64,000 nucleotides of DNA from Microbispora triticiradicis (GCA_003260025.2 QFZU02000127.1:25677-89676), one strand, 5' to 3'; counted from the stretch's first letter, positions 17,965-26,349 are shown. Program-made: numbers and translations. The notes: a model not told the origin generated them from the sequence alone.

Positions 17965-18351
17965 ATGGGCTCTGTACGCGTCGAGCGGACCGAGGACGGC
18001 TTCGTCGCCCGCAACGAGAGCGGTGCGGAGATCGTGATGGGCTCCGGCGACGGGCTGTTCAGCCCGGTGGAGCTGCTGCTGGCGGCCGTGGGCGGGTGCA
18101 ACATCATGACCGTCGAGCCGCTCACCGCCAAGCGCGGCCACCGGCTCGCGCGGCTCGCCGTGGAGGTCTCGGCGGAGAAGGAGAGCCCGACCCTGTTGCG
18201 GTCCGTCACCGTGACGTACGACGTGGAACTGCCGCCGGGGGACACGGGAGAGATCTTCGAGGCCGTCGCCGGACGGGTCCACGAACGGCACTGCACGGTG
18301 AGCCGGTCCCTGCAGCAGGGCACCGAGGTCAGGCTCGTGCTCGGCGAGTAG
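17965..18351 (+). CDS. OsmC/Ohr-family protein
   Basis: 128 residues with the OsmC fold pattern: NESGAEIVMGSGDG, SPVELLLAAVGGCNIMTVE with the conserved Cys, and the second-half RHERHC-like segment VAGRVHERHCTVS supplying the second Cys. These two thiols form the peroxidase site in OsmC/Ohr proteins that reduce organic hydroperoxides. It begins 4 nt after the kinase stop, so it is likely part of the two-component operon. Confidence 0.88.
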   Translation: MGSVRVERTEDGFVARNESGAEIVMGSGDGLFSPVELLLAAVGGCNIMTVEPLTAKRGHRLARLAVEVSAEKESPTLLRSVTVTYDVELPPGDTGEIFEAVAGRVHERHCTVSRSLQQGTEVRLVLGE

Positions 18352-18426
18352 CACGGGCGGGCGTAGCCCGCCGGATGCAGGCCGAAAGTCAACCTGCGTA
18401 TGACGACTTCATGGCAAGCGGGCTTG

Positions 18427-18602
18427 TACTGTTGAAGCATGTCCTCGGGAGAGGACGAGAGACTTTTTCGATAAGGGCGCGGATGGGGGAACCGCGTCCG
18501 GAAAGCGGGGGACCCGCCGGTGCCTTTGGGGAGGGCATTCCTGGCGGAACCGCTTTGATCCGGAGCCGGGCAGTTGGGGGACTGCCCGGCTCCGGCATTT
18601 TC
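18427..18602 (+). ncRNA. Candidate structured RNA with G-rich hairpin loops and intrinsic terminator
   Basis: Four hairpins follow one another: H1 18441-18456 (6 bp, loop GGGA), H2 18475-18499 (8 bp with one G-U, loop ATGGGGGAA), H3 18502-18556 (paired blocks 502-508/550-556, 514-518/543-547, 520-524/534-538, loop TTTGGGGAG) and H4 18560-18595 (15 perfect bp, loop TGGGGG) followed by CATTTTCC. TACTGT at 18427-18432 could be a -10, placing the RNA start near 18439. No ORF with protein-like composition uses the region. It does not match a riboswitch or housekeeping RNA I know. On the other strand the loops would be C-rich, as in actinobacterial 6C RNA, but no terminator fits there. Confidence 0.55.
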
Positions 18603-18634
18603 CGGCCCGGCTCGTCCGAAGGCCGAACCCTTCC

Positions 18635-18803
18635 CCGCGCACCCCCGCCCGGTCCCTTTTCCGCGCACCCCCGCTCGCTCCCTTCTCCGTGCACCCGTGC
18701 CCGGTCCCCTCCCCACGGACCCCCGCTCGCTCCCTTCCCCCGCGCCCCCGCCTGGTCCCTTCCTCGCCCGGGCGTCTTCCCGTGCCCCCGCTCGGTCCCT
18801 TCT
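18635..18803. repeat. Degenerate 26-bp tandem repeat (minisatellite)
   Basis: Five contiguous 26-nt units start at 18635, 18661, 18687, 18713 and 18739, then a 16-nt partial and a 23-nt degenerate unit to 18803. A typical unit begins CCGCGCACCCCCGCTCGCTC. The strand is strongly pyrimidine-biased. No coding function is evident. It lies directly after the candidate RNA terminator. Confidence 0.75.
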
Positions 18804-19095
18804 CCGGACGTCGCCGGCCATACCGGCAGGTCCGGCTCTCCGCCTGTCGGGGCGGCCTGTCCACCTCGGGGTCCTTGACCGCCGCTCCCGCCGACTGCGC
18901 TGCTCTCTCCTCTCCGTCCCGCCGGCCGCGCCTCACCGTGCGTGGCGCGGGGCGCTTTACTTTCATGAAGGAGCGCCTGCGGCGGATCGCCCCAGATGCG
19001 CGGCGTGGCCGACGTTGCCGCTGCACAAACAAGCCGACAGGTAGATCTTCCGCGTGTTATGTGCGGTTTACTTTGCTCCGTCCTGACTCGTCCTG

Positions 19096-19375
19096 TAGTG
19101 TCCTATTCGTTGCCGCCGACCGGTGGCTGGATTGGACTTGGGGGAGGAGATCACGGTGGGCGACCCCGCCCGGACCTCCGACCCAAGACGCTTCGGATCC
19201 CACGTCTGACTCACGACGGCCTTCCGGCCGATCGCCATAGCTTCAGCGCACACGCCTCCGGGTGGTCGATCTGTCCCGCCCGGACACGTGGCCCGTCACC
19301 GCGACCCGCCGTACGGCGGGTCCCTTGATGACGCATGGCCATCCACTGTCGTCTCACGAAAGATCCCCAGCCTTG
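19096..19375 (+). promoter_or_regulatory. Promoter and long structured leader of the RlpA-like gene
   Basis: TTGCTC (19073-19078) and TAGTGT (19096-19101), spaced 17 nt, form a reasonable promoter; the same TAGTGTCC -10 block precedes the paralogue at 63174. The resulting leader would be about 265 nt. It contains a three-part hairpin 19137-19187 (CTTGGG with CCCAAG enclosing GGAGG/CCTCC and GGGCG/CGCCC) and an 8-bp hairpin GACCCGCC/GGCGGGTC near 19311-19330. No conserved c-di-AMP riboswitch elements are seen. The interval from 18804 to 19095 holds nothing I can identify. Confidence 0.45.
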
Positions 19376-19948
19376 ATGAAGACTCTGTCCGACCTGCGTG
19401 GCAAGCGACGGGTCACCGCCGTGGCCACGCTCGCCGGCGCCGCGGTGCTGGTCACGTCCCTCGTGGCCGCCGCCCCCGCGCCCGCGGAGCCGCCGGTCGG
19501 GGAAGCCGTCAACCTTTCCAGCATCGTCCCCATGCACGAGGAGGTCCTGTACGCGGGGGCCACCACGGGCTCGTACTTCTGGGACGACGCGTCGGGCCGC
19601 CAGGGAGACACCGGCATGCCGGCCATCGGCAAGCCGATGCAGAAGGGCCTCTTCGCCAGCCCGAGCTGGCCGCTCGGCACCGAGGGCTACATCATGTACA
19701 AGGGCCGGAAGGCCAAGTTCTTCATTGGCGACCGCGGCCCGGGCATCCCCTCCGACAGCGGCGTCATGCTCGACATCGACGGCAAGACCTTCGCCGAGCT
19801 CACCGGCACCACCTGGAACGAGCACACGCTGACCATCAGCGGCGACGTCGGCCACATCCCGATCCAGTACGTCATCACGAGGTGGGGCGACGGGCCGGGC
19901 CTGCGCGGCGAGCCCGCTCCCTTCTCCAGCGGCGCGTGGCGGGGCTGA
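19376..19948 (+). CDS. Secreted RlpA-like (double-psi beta-barrel) protein
   Basis: 190 residues. Sec signal peptide with basic RGKRR start and cleavage near PAPAEP (about 38-42). The mature domain shows YAGATTGSYFWDD, GxPMQKGLFASPSWPLGT, FFIGDRGPG and HIPIQYVITRWG, a pattern like RlpA/expansin-type barrels with the catalytic-type Asp in DRGPG. Such proteins bind or cleave peptidoglycan. ATG 19376 chosen because it gives the signal peptide. A close paralogue without a clear signal peptide lies at 63249. The gene is monocistronic, followed by tRNA-Lys. Confidence 0.72.
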   Translation: MKTLSDLRGKRRVTAVATLAGAAVLVTSLVAAAPAPAEPPVGEAVNLSSIVPMHEEVLYAGATTGSYFWDDASGRQGDTGMPAIGKPMQKGLFASPSWPLGTEGYIMYKGRKAKFFIGDRGPGIPSDSGVMLDIDGKTFAELTGTTWNEHTLTISGDVGHIPIQYVITRWGDGPGLRGEPAPFSSGAWRG

Positions 19949-20021
19949 CCGGCACGGGTGATCCCCGCATCCGGCGATGTGCGCGACCTGCGCGGGACTG
20001 CTATGGTTACGGACATCGCGG

Positions 20022-20095
20022 GCGCCGCTAGCTCAGTTGGTTAGAGCAGCTGACTCTTAATCAGCGGGTCCGGGGTTCGAGTCCCTGGCGGCGCA
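20022..20095 (+). tRNA. tRNA-Lys (anticodon CTT)
   Basis: 74-nt cloverleaf: acceptor GCGCCGC/GCGGCGC, anticodon loop CTCTTAA giving CTT, T loop TTCGAGT with one G-U in the T stem. CCA is not encoded (next bases CTG). TATGGT at 20002-20007 is a likely -10. Identical over all 74 nt to the tRNA at 45938. Decayed mobile-element genes follow it, so its 3' end probably served as an attachment site. Confidence 0.97.
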
Positions 20096-20100
20096 CTGGC

Positions 20101-20139
20101 GAGAAACCCCAGGTCAGTACTACTGGCCTGGGGTTTCTC
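20101..20139 (+). terminator. Terminator after tRNA-Lys
   Basis: 16-bp stem (20101-20116 with 20124-20139, one G-U pair), 7-nt loop, followed by TATT. It is AT-richer than the chromosomal terminators, unlike the neighbouring core genome. Confidence 0.8.
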
Positions 20140-20269
20140 TATTCGCCGATCGTTTTAACGGTGCCCCGCAGCCAACGTTGATCACGGTGGTTCTCTTCGT
20201 TTGCTCGCCAGCCGAAATCCTGGTCGTGGCCGATCATTCGCGGCCGCTGGGCGGGCTTCCGAGCTCGCG

Positions 20270-20815
20270 GCCCGACTCACCCACGTGACTGGCAGATTCT
20301 GGAGCTCGCCCACAAGCACCGCGCAATGACCACCCACCAGCTCGCCCGGTCTTACTTCATCTGCTCGGACAAGGCGCATCACCGGCTACTGGATCGCTAC
20401 CGGCTTGCGGCCTTTGACCGGGCCGCCCTTGAAACGTCGTCGGGGTCGGCTCCCGGGCACTGGGCGCTCGGCTTCGCAGGATCCGCTGTCCTGGCCGCGC
20501 ATCGCGCGTTGTGCCTAGTAACCACCCGGGCCAGGGTTTCGCTGCCGGTGTCGTGTTCGAGGAAGAAGTCGACCTCGACGCTACTTTTGGCCCACCGGCC
20601 GTACCCGTCCGGGCGGACAATGTCGCTCCAGAGCTGCGTGCAGCGGCGTTCGCCCCACTAGGCCGTCAGTTCGCCCTCTTGCTCGCCCTTCAGCAAGGTG
20701 AAAAAGTCGTTGCTCCCGATCAAAATGGCCGAGTGTGGCGGAGTGGCAGACGGCCAGCGCCTGATCATGCCGATAGCCCAGCTCCTTCACGGTGACGGCG
20801 TACGCCGAACTCGTG
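20270..20815. pseudogene. Broken, partly inverted replication-relaxation protein gene
   Basis: Plus strand 20290-20505 encodes the family N-terminus: DWQILELAHKHRAMTTHQLA, then HHRLLDRYRLAAFDR and HWALGFAGSAVLAAHR. The next part of the same protein is on the minus strand, from about 20800 down to 20510: ELGYRHDQALAVCHSATLGH, then after a frameshift NDFFTLLKGEQEGELTA, a TAG stop, WGERRCTQLWSDIVRPDGYG and SSVEVDFFLEHDTGS. In the intact family these stretches are collinear on one strand. So the gene is broken by an inversion, a frameshift and a nonsense codon. Confidence 0.65.
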
Positions 20816-21054
20816 TGAGGCGAGCGGGATGAGCGCACCGGTGCTGTTCGGGCCCGAGCACTCGCCGGGAGCAGCACCTCCGCGCTGAGATCGGCACGCC
20901 TGAGGCGCCGGCCGCCACCGCAGTTCAGACGACCTCCGGGCCACGCGAGGCGGTGTGGCCTCCGATCGGCCCCGCCAGACGCCAGCTGCGGCTGATCGAA
21001 CTCGCAGACCTTGGCCATCCTCAGAGGACGGGAACCGTGCATGGAGTGACCGGA

Positions 21055-21889
21055 ATGGTGCTGGTCGTCGTTCTGCTCACCAGCGTCACATTCGTCCTGC
21101 TCGACCGGTCACTGCCGGCTGCGCCCACCGGCTGGATGAAGGACATCCCGCCCCGCTACCTGGCGCTGTAGGTGAAGACGGCGGGGATCTGCCCGGGCCT
21201 GGACTGAGCGCTCCTGGTTGCTACTGGCAAGGTTGAATTCGGTCATGGGACCAAGACAGGCCCTTCCTCGGCCGGAGCGCTCGGGCCGATGCAGTTCACG
21301 CCGGCGACCTGAAGGCGTACGGCATCGATGGGGACAGCGGCGGCCGGGCCGACAACATGAACCCTGCTGATGCCGTCTTCTCTGCAGCGTGTTAGCTCTG
21401 TGCCTCCGGCGTCGACTGTAATGTCCGCAAGGTGTTCTTGGCCTACAACCACGCCTGGGAGTAAGTGGGTCAGGTGCTAGAGGTGGCGGAGCGGTACCAG
21501 CGCGCATCTGTGGTTCTACCGATGGCGGTCGGCGTCCACGTGATCGTCTACGCTCGCGCCCAACTGGGCAAACCGTATCGGTGGAGAGCTGCTGGACTGG
21601 AGGTCTTTGACTGCTCGGCTTGACCATGCACGCCTGTAGGGCGGCCGATCTCACCATCCCGCGCGCTACCTACGACCAGTGGCGTCATGGAGTCCTGTCC
21701 AGCGTGGGCAGGAGCAGCCGCGGGTGACCTGGCCTTCTTCCCATAGAACCTAAGGGCCCTGGCTATGTCAGCATCATCATAGGCGGCAGCCAGATGATCC
21801 ATGCCCCTCAAATCGGCGATGTCGTCAGGATCGCTTCCTACGGCAAAAGGACGGACTTCGTTGGCTTCATGGGCCTTCCGATGGTGTGA
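21055..21889 (+). pseudogene. Decayed lytic transglycosylase / NlpC-P60 peptidase gene
   Basis: Begins with a transmembrane start (MVLVVVLLTSVTFVLLDRSL), then DIPPRYLAL followed by TAG (21169) and, after GLD, TGA where Trp is expected. Later frames give GPMQFTPATWKAYGIDGDSG and NMNPADAVFSAA (soluble transglycosylase domain), GKPYRWRAAG and FDCSA (NlpC/P60 with catalytic Cys), ATYDQWRHG, and VSIIIGGSQMIHAPQIGDVV (family C-terminus with the His). At least two nonsense codons and several frameshifts. Intact versions open the cell wall during conjugative transfer of actinomycete elements. Confidence 0.72.
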
Positions 21890-22109
21890 GAAGGGCGAGT
21901 CGGAGAATCCCTTGAGCGGATCACCAAAGACCGATCTGCTCTGCGAAAGTGTCCCCGAATAGGAGAATTGGGTGACTTGAGAAGGATGGCATGGTATGGC
22001 CAGGCCCAGGCCGTTCTGGTCGTGCGAAGATTTCGTATGCATCTCAATCACTCGGTTCAGGCCGAGAGTACTCCCCACCAATCTGCGAGATCGGCGATGA
22101 TGTGGGACT

Positions 22110-23963
22110 GTGGATGCCAACACGTACTCGTTGAAGCAGATCCTCGCCCAGGAACGGCGATTTGTCGTGCCGACGTTCCAGCGGGACTATGAATGGACCC
22201 GAGACGGACAGTGGGAGCTGCTGTTCGACGATCTCGTTGCCGTGGCAGATCGCTTGTTCGCGGCACGCAGGAACGCCGAACTGACAGGGCAGCCTGTGCC
22301 CAAAGCGGATCGGCAGGTTACTCCCCACTTCCTTGGCGCCGTTGTGCTTGACCAGTTGCCAGCTCCCGCTGGTGGTCTTGATCTCCGTGCCATAATCGAT
22401 GGCCAGCAGCGCCTGACCACGCTCCAACTGCTGCTGCGCGGCGTCCTGGATGTGCTGATTGAGAAGGAGTCCTCGCGTGTGAAGCAGCTCAGGCGTCTAC
22501 TGCTTAACCCAGAGGACATCATCACGCAGCCCCATGAACGCTACAAAGTATGGCCACGGCGTAAGGACCGGGAGTTGTGGCCGGCTGTGATGGCCGATGA
22601 GTTGCCCACCGCCGCCGAACACGGCTATGTGCAGGCGCGGGCGTATTTCGCCGACCGAGCCCGCATGGCTGTGACAGGCGCCAACGGCGAGGACCTGACC
22701 GATGTGGTGGTCGACGCGTTGCTTGACATGTTCAAGCTCGTCGTGATCGACCTCGAGGACAACGACGATGCCCAAGTCATCTTCGAGGTGCTTAACGGCC
22801 GTCAGACACCATTGTCTGCCACCGATCTGGTGAAGAACTTGCTGTTCCTCCGCGCCGAACTGCGCGACGAGAAGCACCTTGAGGAACTCTACGAACGCTT
22901 CTGGTCCCCTTTCGACGATGAATGGTGGAAAGTCTTCAAGGGGCGCGGCCATGCGGCGCGTGGCCGACGGGACATCTTGCTCTCCAGCTGGCTGACAGCG
23001 GTTTCCGCGGAAGAGGCGAATATCGGCCACTTGTACGGTGAAGTACGTCGCTATCTTGACGCCGCTGACCGAAAGACTCCAGACGTGCTGGCCGAGCTGA
23101 AGGAGTACGGCGCAGCGTATCGGGACGTTTACAGTGGATCTGGTCCCGGGACGAGACGGCTCCGACAGGCATACCAGCGTTTCGACCAGCTAGACCTGAT
23201 GACGGTCATCCCGCTTCTCGTTTGGCTGCGCACGATACCATCCGAACGCCTCGCGGGGAAAGACCACGAGGTTGCGGTCCTTGCGCTCGAATCGTGGGCC
23301 GTCAGGCGGATGATAATCGGCGCGAACACTCGCACCTACGGGAAGGCGTTCCTCGAGGTACTCAGGGCTGCCAAGCGGGCGGCCTCCGTTCCTGACGAAT
23401 CAATCGCTCACGCCATCGTGACCGCATTGCATGCAGCGCCTGCTGGCCTGGGCTGGCCCGATGACGGCGAGGTAGAGGACACCTTTGTCAACAGACAGTT
23501 CTATGGCGTTTTGACACAAGAGCGAATCAGAATGCTGCTCGGTGCCATCGACGAACGGATCCAGCGAGATAATCCCAAGACAGAACCTGCAGTATTCGAC
23601 TACGACCGTCTGCAGATCGAGCACGTGATGCCTCAGTCGTGGCAGAGTCACTGGCCACTGCCGGACGGGGATCCGTATCTATCGGCTGCTCAGGAACGAG
23701 ATCAGCTGGTACATCGAATGGGCAATCTCACATTGGTGACCTCTGACTTCAATCAGGGCGTCTCCAACCAGGCGTGGGAGGTCAAGAAGAACGAATTGGC
23801 TACTCACGCCAAGCTGCAGATCAGCGCACAGTTCGCAGGGATTCAAACATGGGATGCCATTGCAATAGAGAAGCGCGCTCGCTCGCTGGCAACAGTCTCG
23901 GCTTTTGTATGGCCATCAGCCGATCAATTGCTCCAAAAATTGGATCACGATATTGTGGAGTAG
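22110..23963 (+). CDS. GmrSD-type (DUF262/DUF1524) restriction enzyme
   Basis: 617 residues, GTG start. N-terminal DUF262 domain with VPTFQRDYEW (about 19-28) and IIDGQQRLTTLQ (about 95-106), the ParB/nucleotidase-like motif set of GmrS; C-terminal DUF1524 HNH-type nuclease with IEHVMPQSW (about 505) and HRMGNLTLVTSDFN. This is the single-chain layout of GmrSD, type IV restriction against DNA with modified (for example glucosylated) cytosines; related proteins defend against phages. The frame is intact although its neighbours are decayed, and its codon use is less GC-rich than the chromosome, which points to horizontal acquisition. Confidence 0.88.
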   Translation: MDANTYSLKQILAQERRFVVPTFQRDYEWTRDGQWELLFDDLVAVADRLFAARRNAELTGQPVPKADRQVTPHFLGAVVLDQLPAPAGGLDLRAIIDGQQRLTTLQLLLRGVLDVLIEKESSRVKQLRRLLLNPEDIITQPHERYKVWPRRKDRELWPAVMADELPTAAEHGYVQARAYFADRARMAVTGANGEDLTDVVVDALLDMFKLVVIDLEDNDDAQVIFEVLNGRQTPLSATDLVKNLLFLRAELRDEKHLEELYERFWSPFDDEWWKVFKGRGHAARGRRDILLSSWLTAVSAEEANIGHLYGEVRRYLDAADRKTPDVLAELKEYGAAYRDVYSGSGPGTRRLRQAYQRFDQLDLMTVIPLLVWLRTIPSERLAGKDHEVAVLALESWAVRRMIIGANTRTYGKAFLEVLRAAKRAASVPDESIAHAIVTALHAAPAGLGWPDDGEVEDTFVNRQFYGVLTQERIRMLLGAIDERIQRDNPKTEPAVFDYDRLQIEHVMPQSWQSHWPLPDGDPYLSAAQERDQLVHRMGNLTLVTSDFNQGVSNQAWEVKKNELATHAKLQISAQFAGIQTWDAIAIEKRARSLATVSAFVWPSADQLLQKLDHDIVE

Positions 23964-24153
23964 TAAGCAAGTTTGGGGTATCAAAAGACCTGTCAACTGA
24001 AGCGCGTATTGACAAGGTGCGGAGAATGTCGTGAGCGACCTCAAACGTTCGCTCTAGGTGGAACAAGGATCCCGACGACTCTGTACGTGATCCCATCCTG
24101 AGGTTCTCCATGGCACCTGGAGGCTCGGTTGTGAAGGGGTCGTCGGGCGGCGG

Positions 24154-24395
24154 TCAGCGGATCCAGGCGGCTGGGAACTTTTCGCCGCCGTGGATGCGGC
24201 AGGCGCATTTCTCCTCGGTGGTCAGCAGGACGGCCAGGTCACGGCCCTGATGTGGGCGTCTTTGATCCGGATCGCACCCAGGTAGCCGCGCCACGCGTCA
24301 GGGGCCAGCCGCCCGGTGGGCGTCCGGCCCGTCGCGCACGACTTGGCCATCGTGACATTCCAGAACCAGGCGAGGAAGTGGGAGGCCTCGTTCAT
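24154..24395 (-). pseudogene. Small element-borne ORF, apparently frameshifted
   Basis: An ATG at 24395 overlaps the stop of the upstream ORF (ATGA). The frame gives MNEASHFLAWFWNVTMAKSC...AWRGYLGAIRIKDAHIRA and stops at 24222, but the neighbouring frame continues with protein-like DLAVLLTTEEKCACRIHGGE and FPAAWIR before a stop at 24154-24156. A one-base shift near 24250 would join them. Family unknown. Confidence 0.4.
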
Positions 24396-24583
24396 GCCTG
24401 GGCCTCCGCAGCGGCGGACAGTGTCGCCGTTGTCCTCAGGAGCCGCTGCGCGGCCTCGCGTCGGGCCTGGGCGATGACCTGCTCGAAAAGTCCGCTGTGC
24501 CGTACGGGCGGTATGTCGATCAGGTGCTGTTCGGCCGGCTGGCGGACCTGGAGGATGGCGTTGGCCCCGTCGACGTCCTTCAT
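24392..24583 (-). CDS. Small hypothetical protein of the mobile remnant
   Basis: 63 residues (MKDVDGANAILQVRQPAEQH...ARREAAQRLLRTTATL), no known domain. GGGA lies just before the ATG. Coupled to the downstream ORF by an ATGA overlap, a sign of a former operon. May be only a fragment. Confidence 0.4.
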   Translation of the reverse strand: MKDVDGANAILQVRQPAEQHLIDIPPVRHSGLFEQVIAQARREAAQRLLRTTATLSAAAEAQA

Positions 24584-24599
24584 TCCCGATCAAGGCGGT

Positions 24600-24785
24600 G
24601 GTCCAGCGCCATCAGCCGTGCAGGGGCTGGTGGAGCGCGATCTCGGCCAGTTCGGACGCAAGTGAGGTCGTCGCCCTCATCAATCTGTCTGGTGACTCGT
24701 CGGGGGCGGCCTTGGCTTATGCCTCGCCGGCGTCATCGCGACGCTCAGCGGCGTAGCGTTCGAAGTGGCAGGTCAGGGACTCCAT
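24600..24785 (-). pseudogene. Nonsense-interrupted small ORF with a strong ribosome site
   Basis: AAGGAG lies 10 nt before an ATG at 24785. The frame reads [20 protein letters not shown], then TAA at 24717-24719, and continues in the same frame with [20 protein letters not shown] and IALHQPLHG before TGA. The protein-like text on both sides suggests one gene cut by a nonsense codon. Family unknown. The interval 23964-24150 holds nothing I recognise. Confidence 0.4.
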
Positions 24786-24932
24786 TTTTGGTTTCTCCTT
24801 GGTCGGAAGGGGGTGGGCCGTCCCGCGCTCCGGGTTGTTGTCCGCACGGGACGCCCGGTTTGTCTAAGATGCGTATGGGGTGCCGGGAAGTCTGGTCGGC
24901 TGTCGCTGACCCGATCCCGGAAACGGAGCCTC

Positions 24933-26315
24933 ATGAGCACGCCCCGCCGCACCCCTCTTCTCGGCCCCGGGTCCCGGACGGAGACCCGCCGGATCGCCGA
25001 CATCCTGCGGCAGGAGACCATCGGCGGCGCGTTGCTGCTGATCGCCGCGCTCGCGGCCCTCGTGTGGGCCAACTCGCCCTGGTCGGCCGGGTACGAGACG
25101 CTGCGGTCGGCCCGGGTGGGGCCCGAGGCGCTGCACCTCGACCTCAGCCTCGCGGCCTGGGCCGCCGACGGGCTTCTGGCGATCTTCTTCTTCGTCGCCG
25201 GGCTGGAGCTGAAGCGCGAGTTCGTCGCGGGTGACCTGCGCGACCCCCGGCGGGCCGCGGTGCCGGTCGTGGCGGCGGCCGGCGGCGTGGTCGTGCCCGC
25301 GCTGCTCTACCTGCTGGTGAACACGCAGCTCAACCCGCTGACCGGCCCCGGCGCGGACGGCGCGCTGCGGGGCTGGGCGGTGCCGACCGCCACCGACATC
25401 GCCTTCGCGCTGGCCGTGCTCGCCGTGGTGGGCAGGAACCTCCCGTCGGCCCTGCGCACGTTCCTCCTCACCCTCGCGGTCGTCGACGACCTGCTCGCCA
25501 TCGCGATCATCGCGGTGTTCTACACCACGCACCTCGCGCCGCTTCCGCTGCTCGCGGCACTGCTCCCGCTGGGCCTGTTCGCCGTGCTCGTACGGCGCGG
25601 GGTGCGCGCGTGGTGGCTGCTGGCGCCGCTCGCCGCGGCCACCTGGGCCCTGGTGCACGCCTCGGGCGTACACGCCACGGTGGCCGGCGTGCTGCTCGCC
25701 TTCACCGCCCCGGTCCTCCGGGCCCGTCGGAAGGGCACGGCGGAGACCGCCGGGGAAGGCACGGCGGAGGGCTCCGGGGAGAGCGCGGCGGAGGGCGCGG
25801 GCCCGGCCGAGCACTTCGAGCACCGGTTCCGGCCGCTCTCCGCCGGAGTGGCGGTGCCGCTGTTCGCCTTCCTCTCGGCCGGGGTGGCGTTCGGCGGGCC
25901 CGGGGGCCTGCCGGGACTGCTCACCGACGGCGTTCCTCTCGGCGTCGTCGCGGGGCTCGTCGCCGGCAAACCGCTGGGCATCACGGCGGCCACCTGGCTC
26001 GTCGCGCGGTTCACCCGGGCCGGCATCGACGAGGGCCTGGCCTGGGTGGACATCGTGGGGGTGGCGGTCCTGTCCGGCATCGGGTTCACGGTGTCGCTGC
26101 TCATCGGCGAGCTCGCGTTCGGCGCCGGATCCACCAGGGACGGCCAGGTCAAGGTCGCGGTGCTGACCGGGTCGCTGGTCGCGGCGCTGCTGGCCACGGT
26201 GATCCTGCGCCTGCGGGACCGCGTCTACCGCCGTCTCGCCGAAACCGAAGCCGACGCCCAAGCCGACGCCGAAGCCGAAGCCGAAGCGCGGGCCGCCGCC
26301 CCGCCCACCACGTGA
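24933..26315 (+). CDS. nhaA: Na+/H+ antiporter NhaA
   Basis: 460 residues, about 12 helices. NhaA signatures: [32 protein letters not shown] and [16 protein letters not shown], the last holding the two ion-binding Asp residues. A charged acidic loop (about 265-300, repeated [13 protein letters not shown]) and an Ala/Glu-rich tail with [14 protein letters not shown] are low-complexity additions. ATG 24933 has GGAG at a correct distance. GTTT (24859-24862), 16 nt, GGGTGC upstream is close to a sigma-B-type promoter, which would fit a salt-stress role. It lies at the border of the mobile remnant. Confidence 0.92.
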   Translation: MSTPRRTPLLGPGSRTETRRIADILRQETIGGALLLIAALAALVWANSPWSAGYETLRSARVGPEALHLDLSLAAWAADGLLAIFFFVAGLELKREFVAGDLRDPRRAAVPVVAAAGGVVVPALLYLLVNTQLNPLTGPGADGALRGWAVPTATDIAFALAVLAVVGRNLPSALRTFLLTLAVVDDLLAIAIIAVFYTTHLAPLPLLAALLPLGLFAVLVRRGVRAWWLLAPLAAATWALVHASGVHATVAGVLLAFTAPVLRARRKGTAETAGEGTAEGSGESAAEGAGPAEHFEHRFRPLSAGVAVPLFAFLSAGVAFGGPGGLPGLLTDGVPLGVVAGLVAGKPLGITAATWLVARFTRAGIDEGLAWVDIVGVAVLSGIGFTVSLLIGELAFGAGSTRDGQVKVAVLTGSLVAALLATVILRLRDRVYRRLAETEADAQADAEAEAEARAAAPPTT

Positions 26316-26349
26316 CGGCTCGCCGGGCGACGGCTTACCAGGTGACGGC

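Larger units (their letters stand above)
20096..24800. mobile_element. Remnant of an integrative (conjugative) element at tRNA-Lys
   Basis: Starts at the 3' end of tRNA-Lys. Contains broken homologues of genes typical of actinomycete integrative elements: a replication-relaxation protein (20270-20815), a transglycosylase-NlpC/P60 cell-wall enzyme of conjugation systems (21055-21889), small coupled ORFs (24154-24785), plus an intact GmrSD gene. Composition is visibly less GC-rich than the surroundings from about 21.4 to 24.1 kb. No integrase or excisionase survives, and I found no second copy of the tRNA 3' end at the far border, so the right edge (near NhaA) is approximate. Confidence 0.65.

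Noticed and set aside
18427..18602. 6C RNA on the minus strand
   Set aside because: Loops would be C-rich, but I see no promoter or T-tailed terminator on that strand, and the usual 6C neighbours are absent. Kept only as an alternative.
18635..18803. CRISPR array
   Set aside because: The 26-nt units are contiguous without unique spacers and are degenerate; no cas genes are near.
17529..18821. 430-codon minus-strand ORF over OsmC and the candidate RNA
   Set aside because: Low-complexity Arg/Gly translation of the tandem repeat and the antisense of known genes.
19096..19375. c-di-AMP (ydaO-type) riboswitch before the RlpA-like gene
   Set aside because: The conserved core segments of that class are not present.
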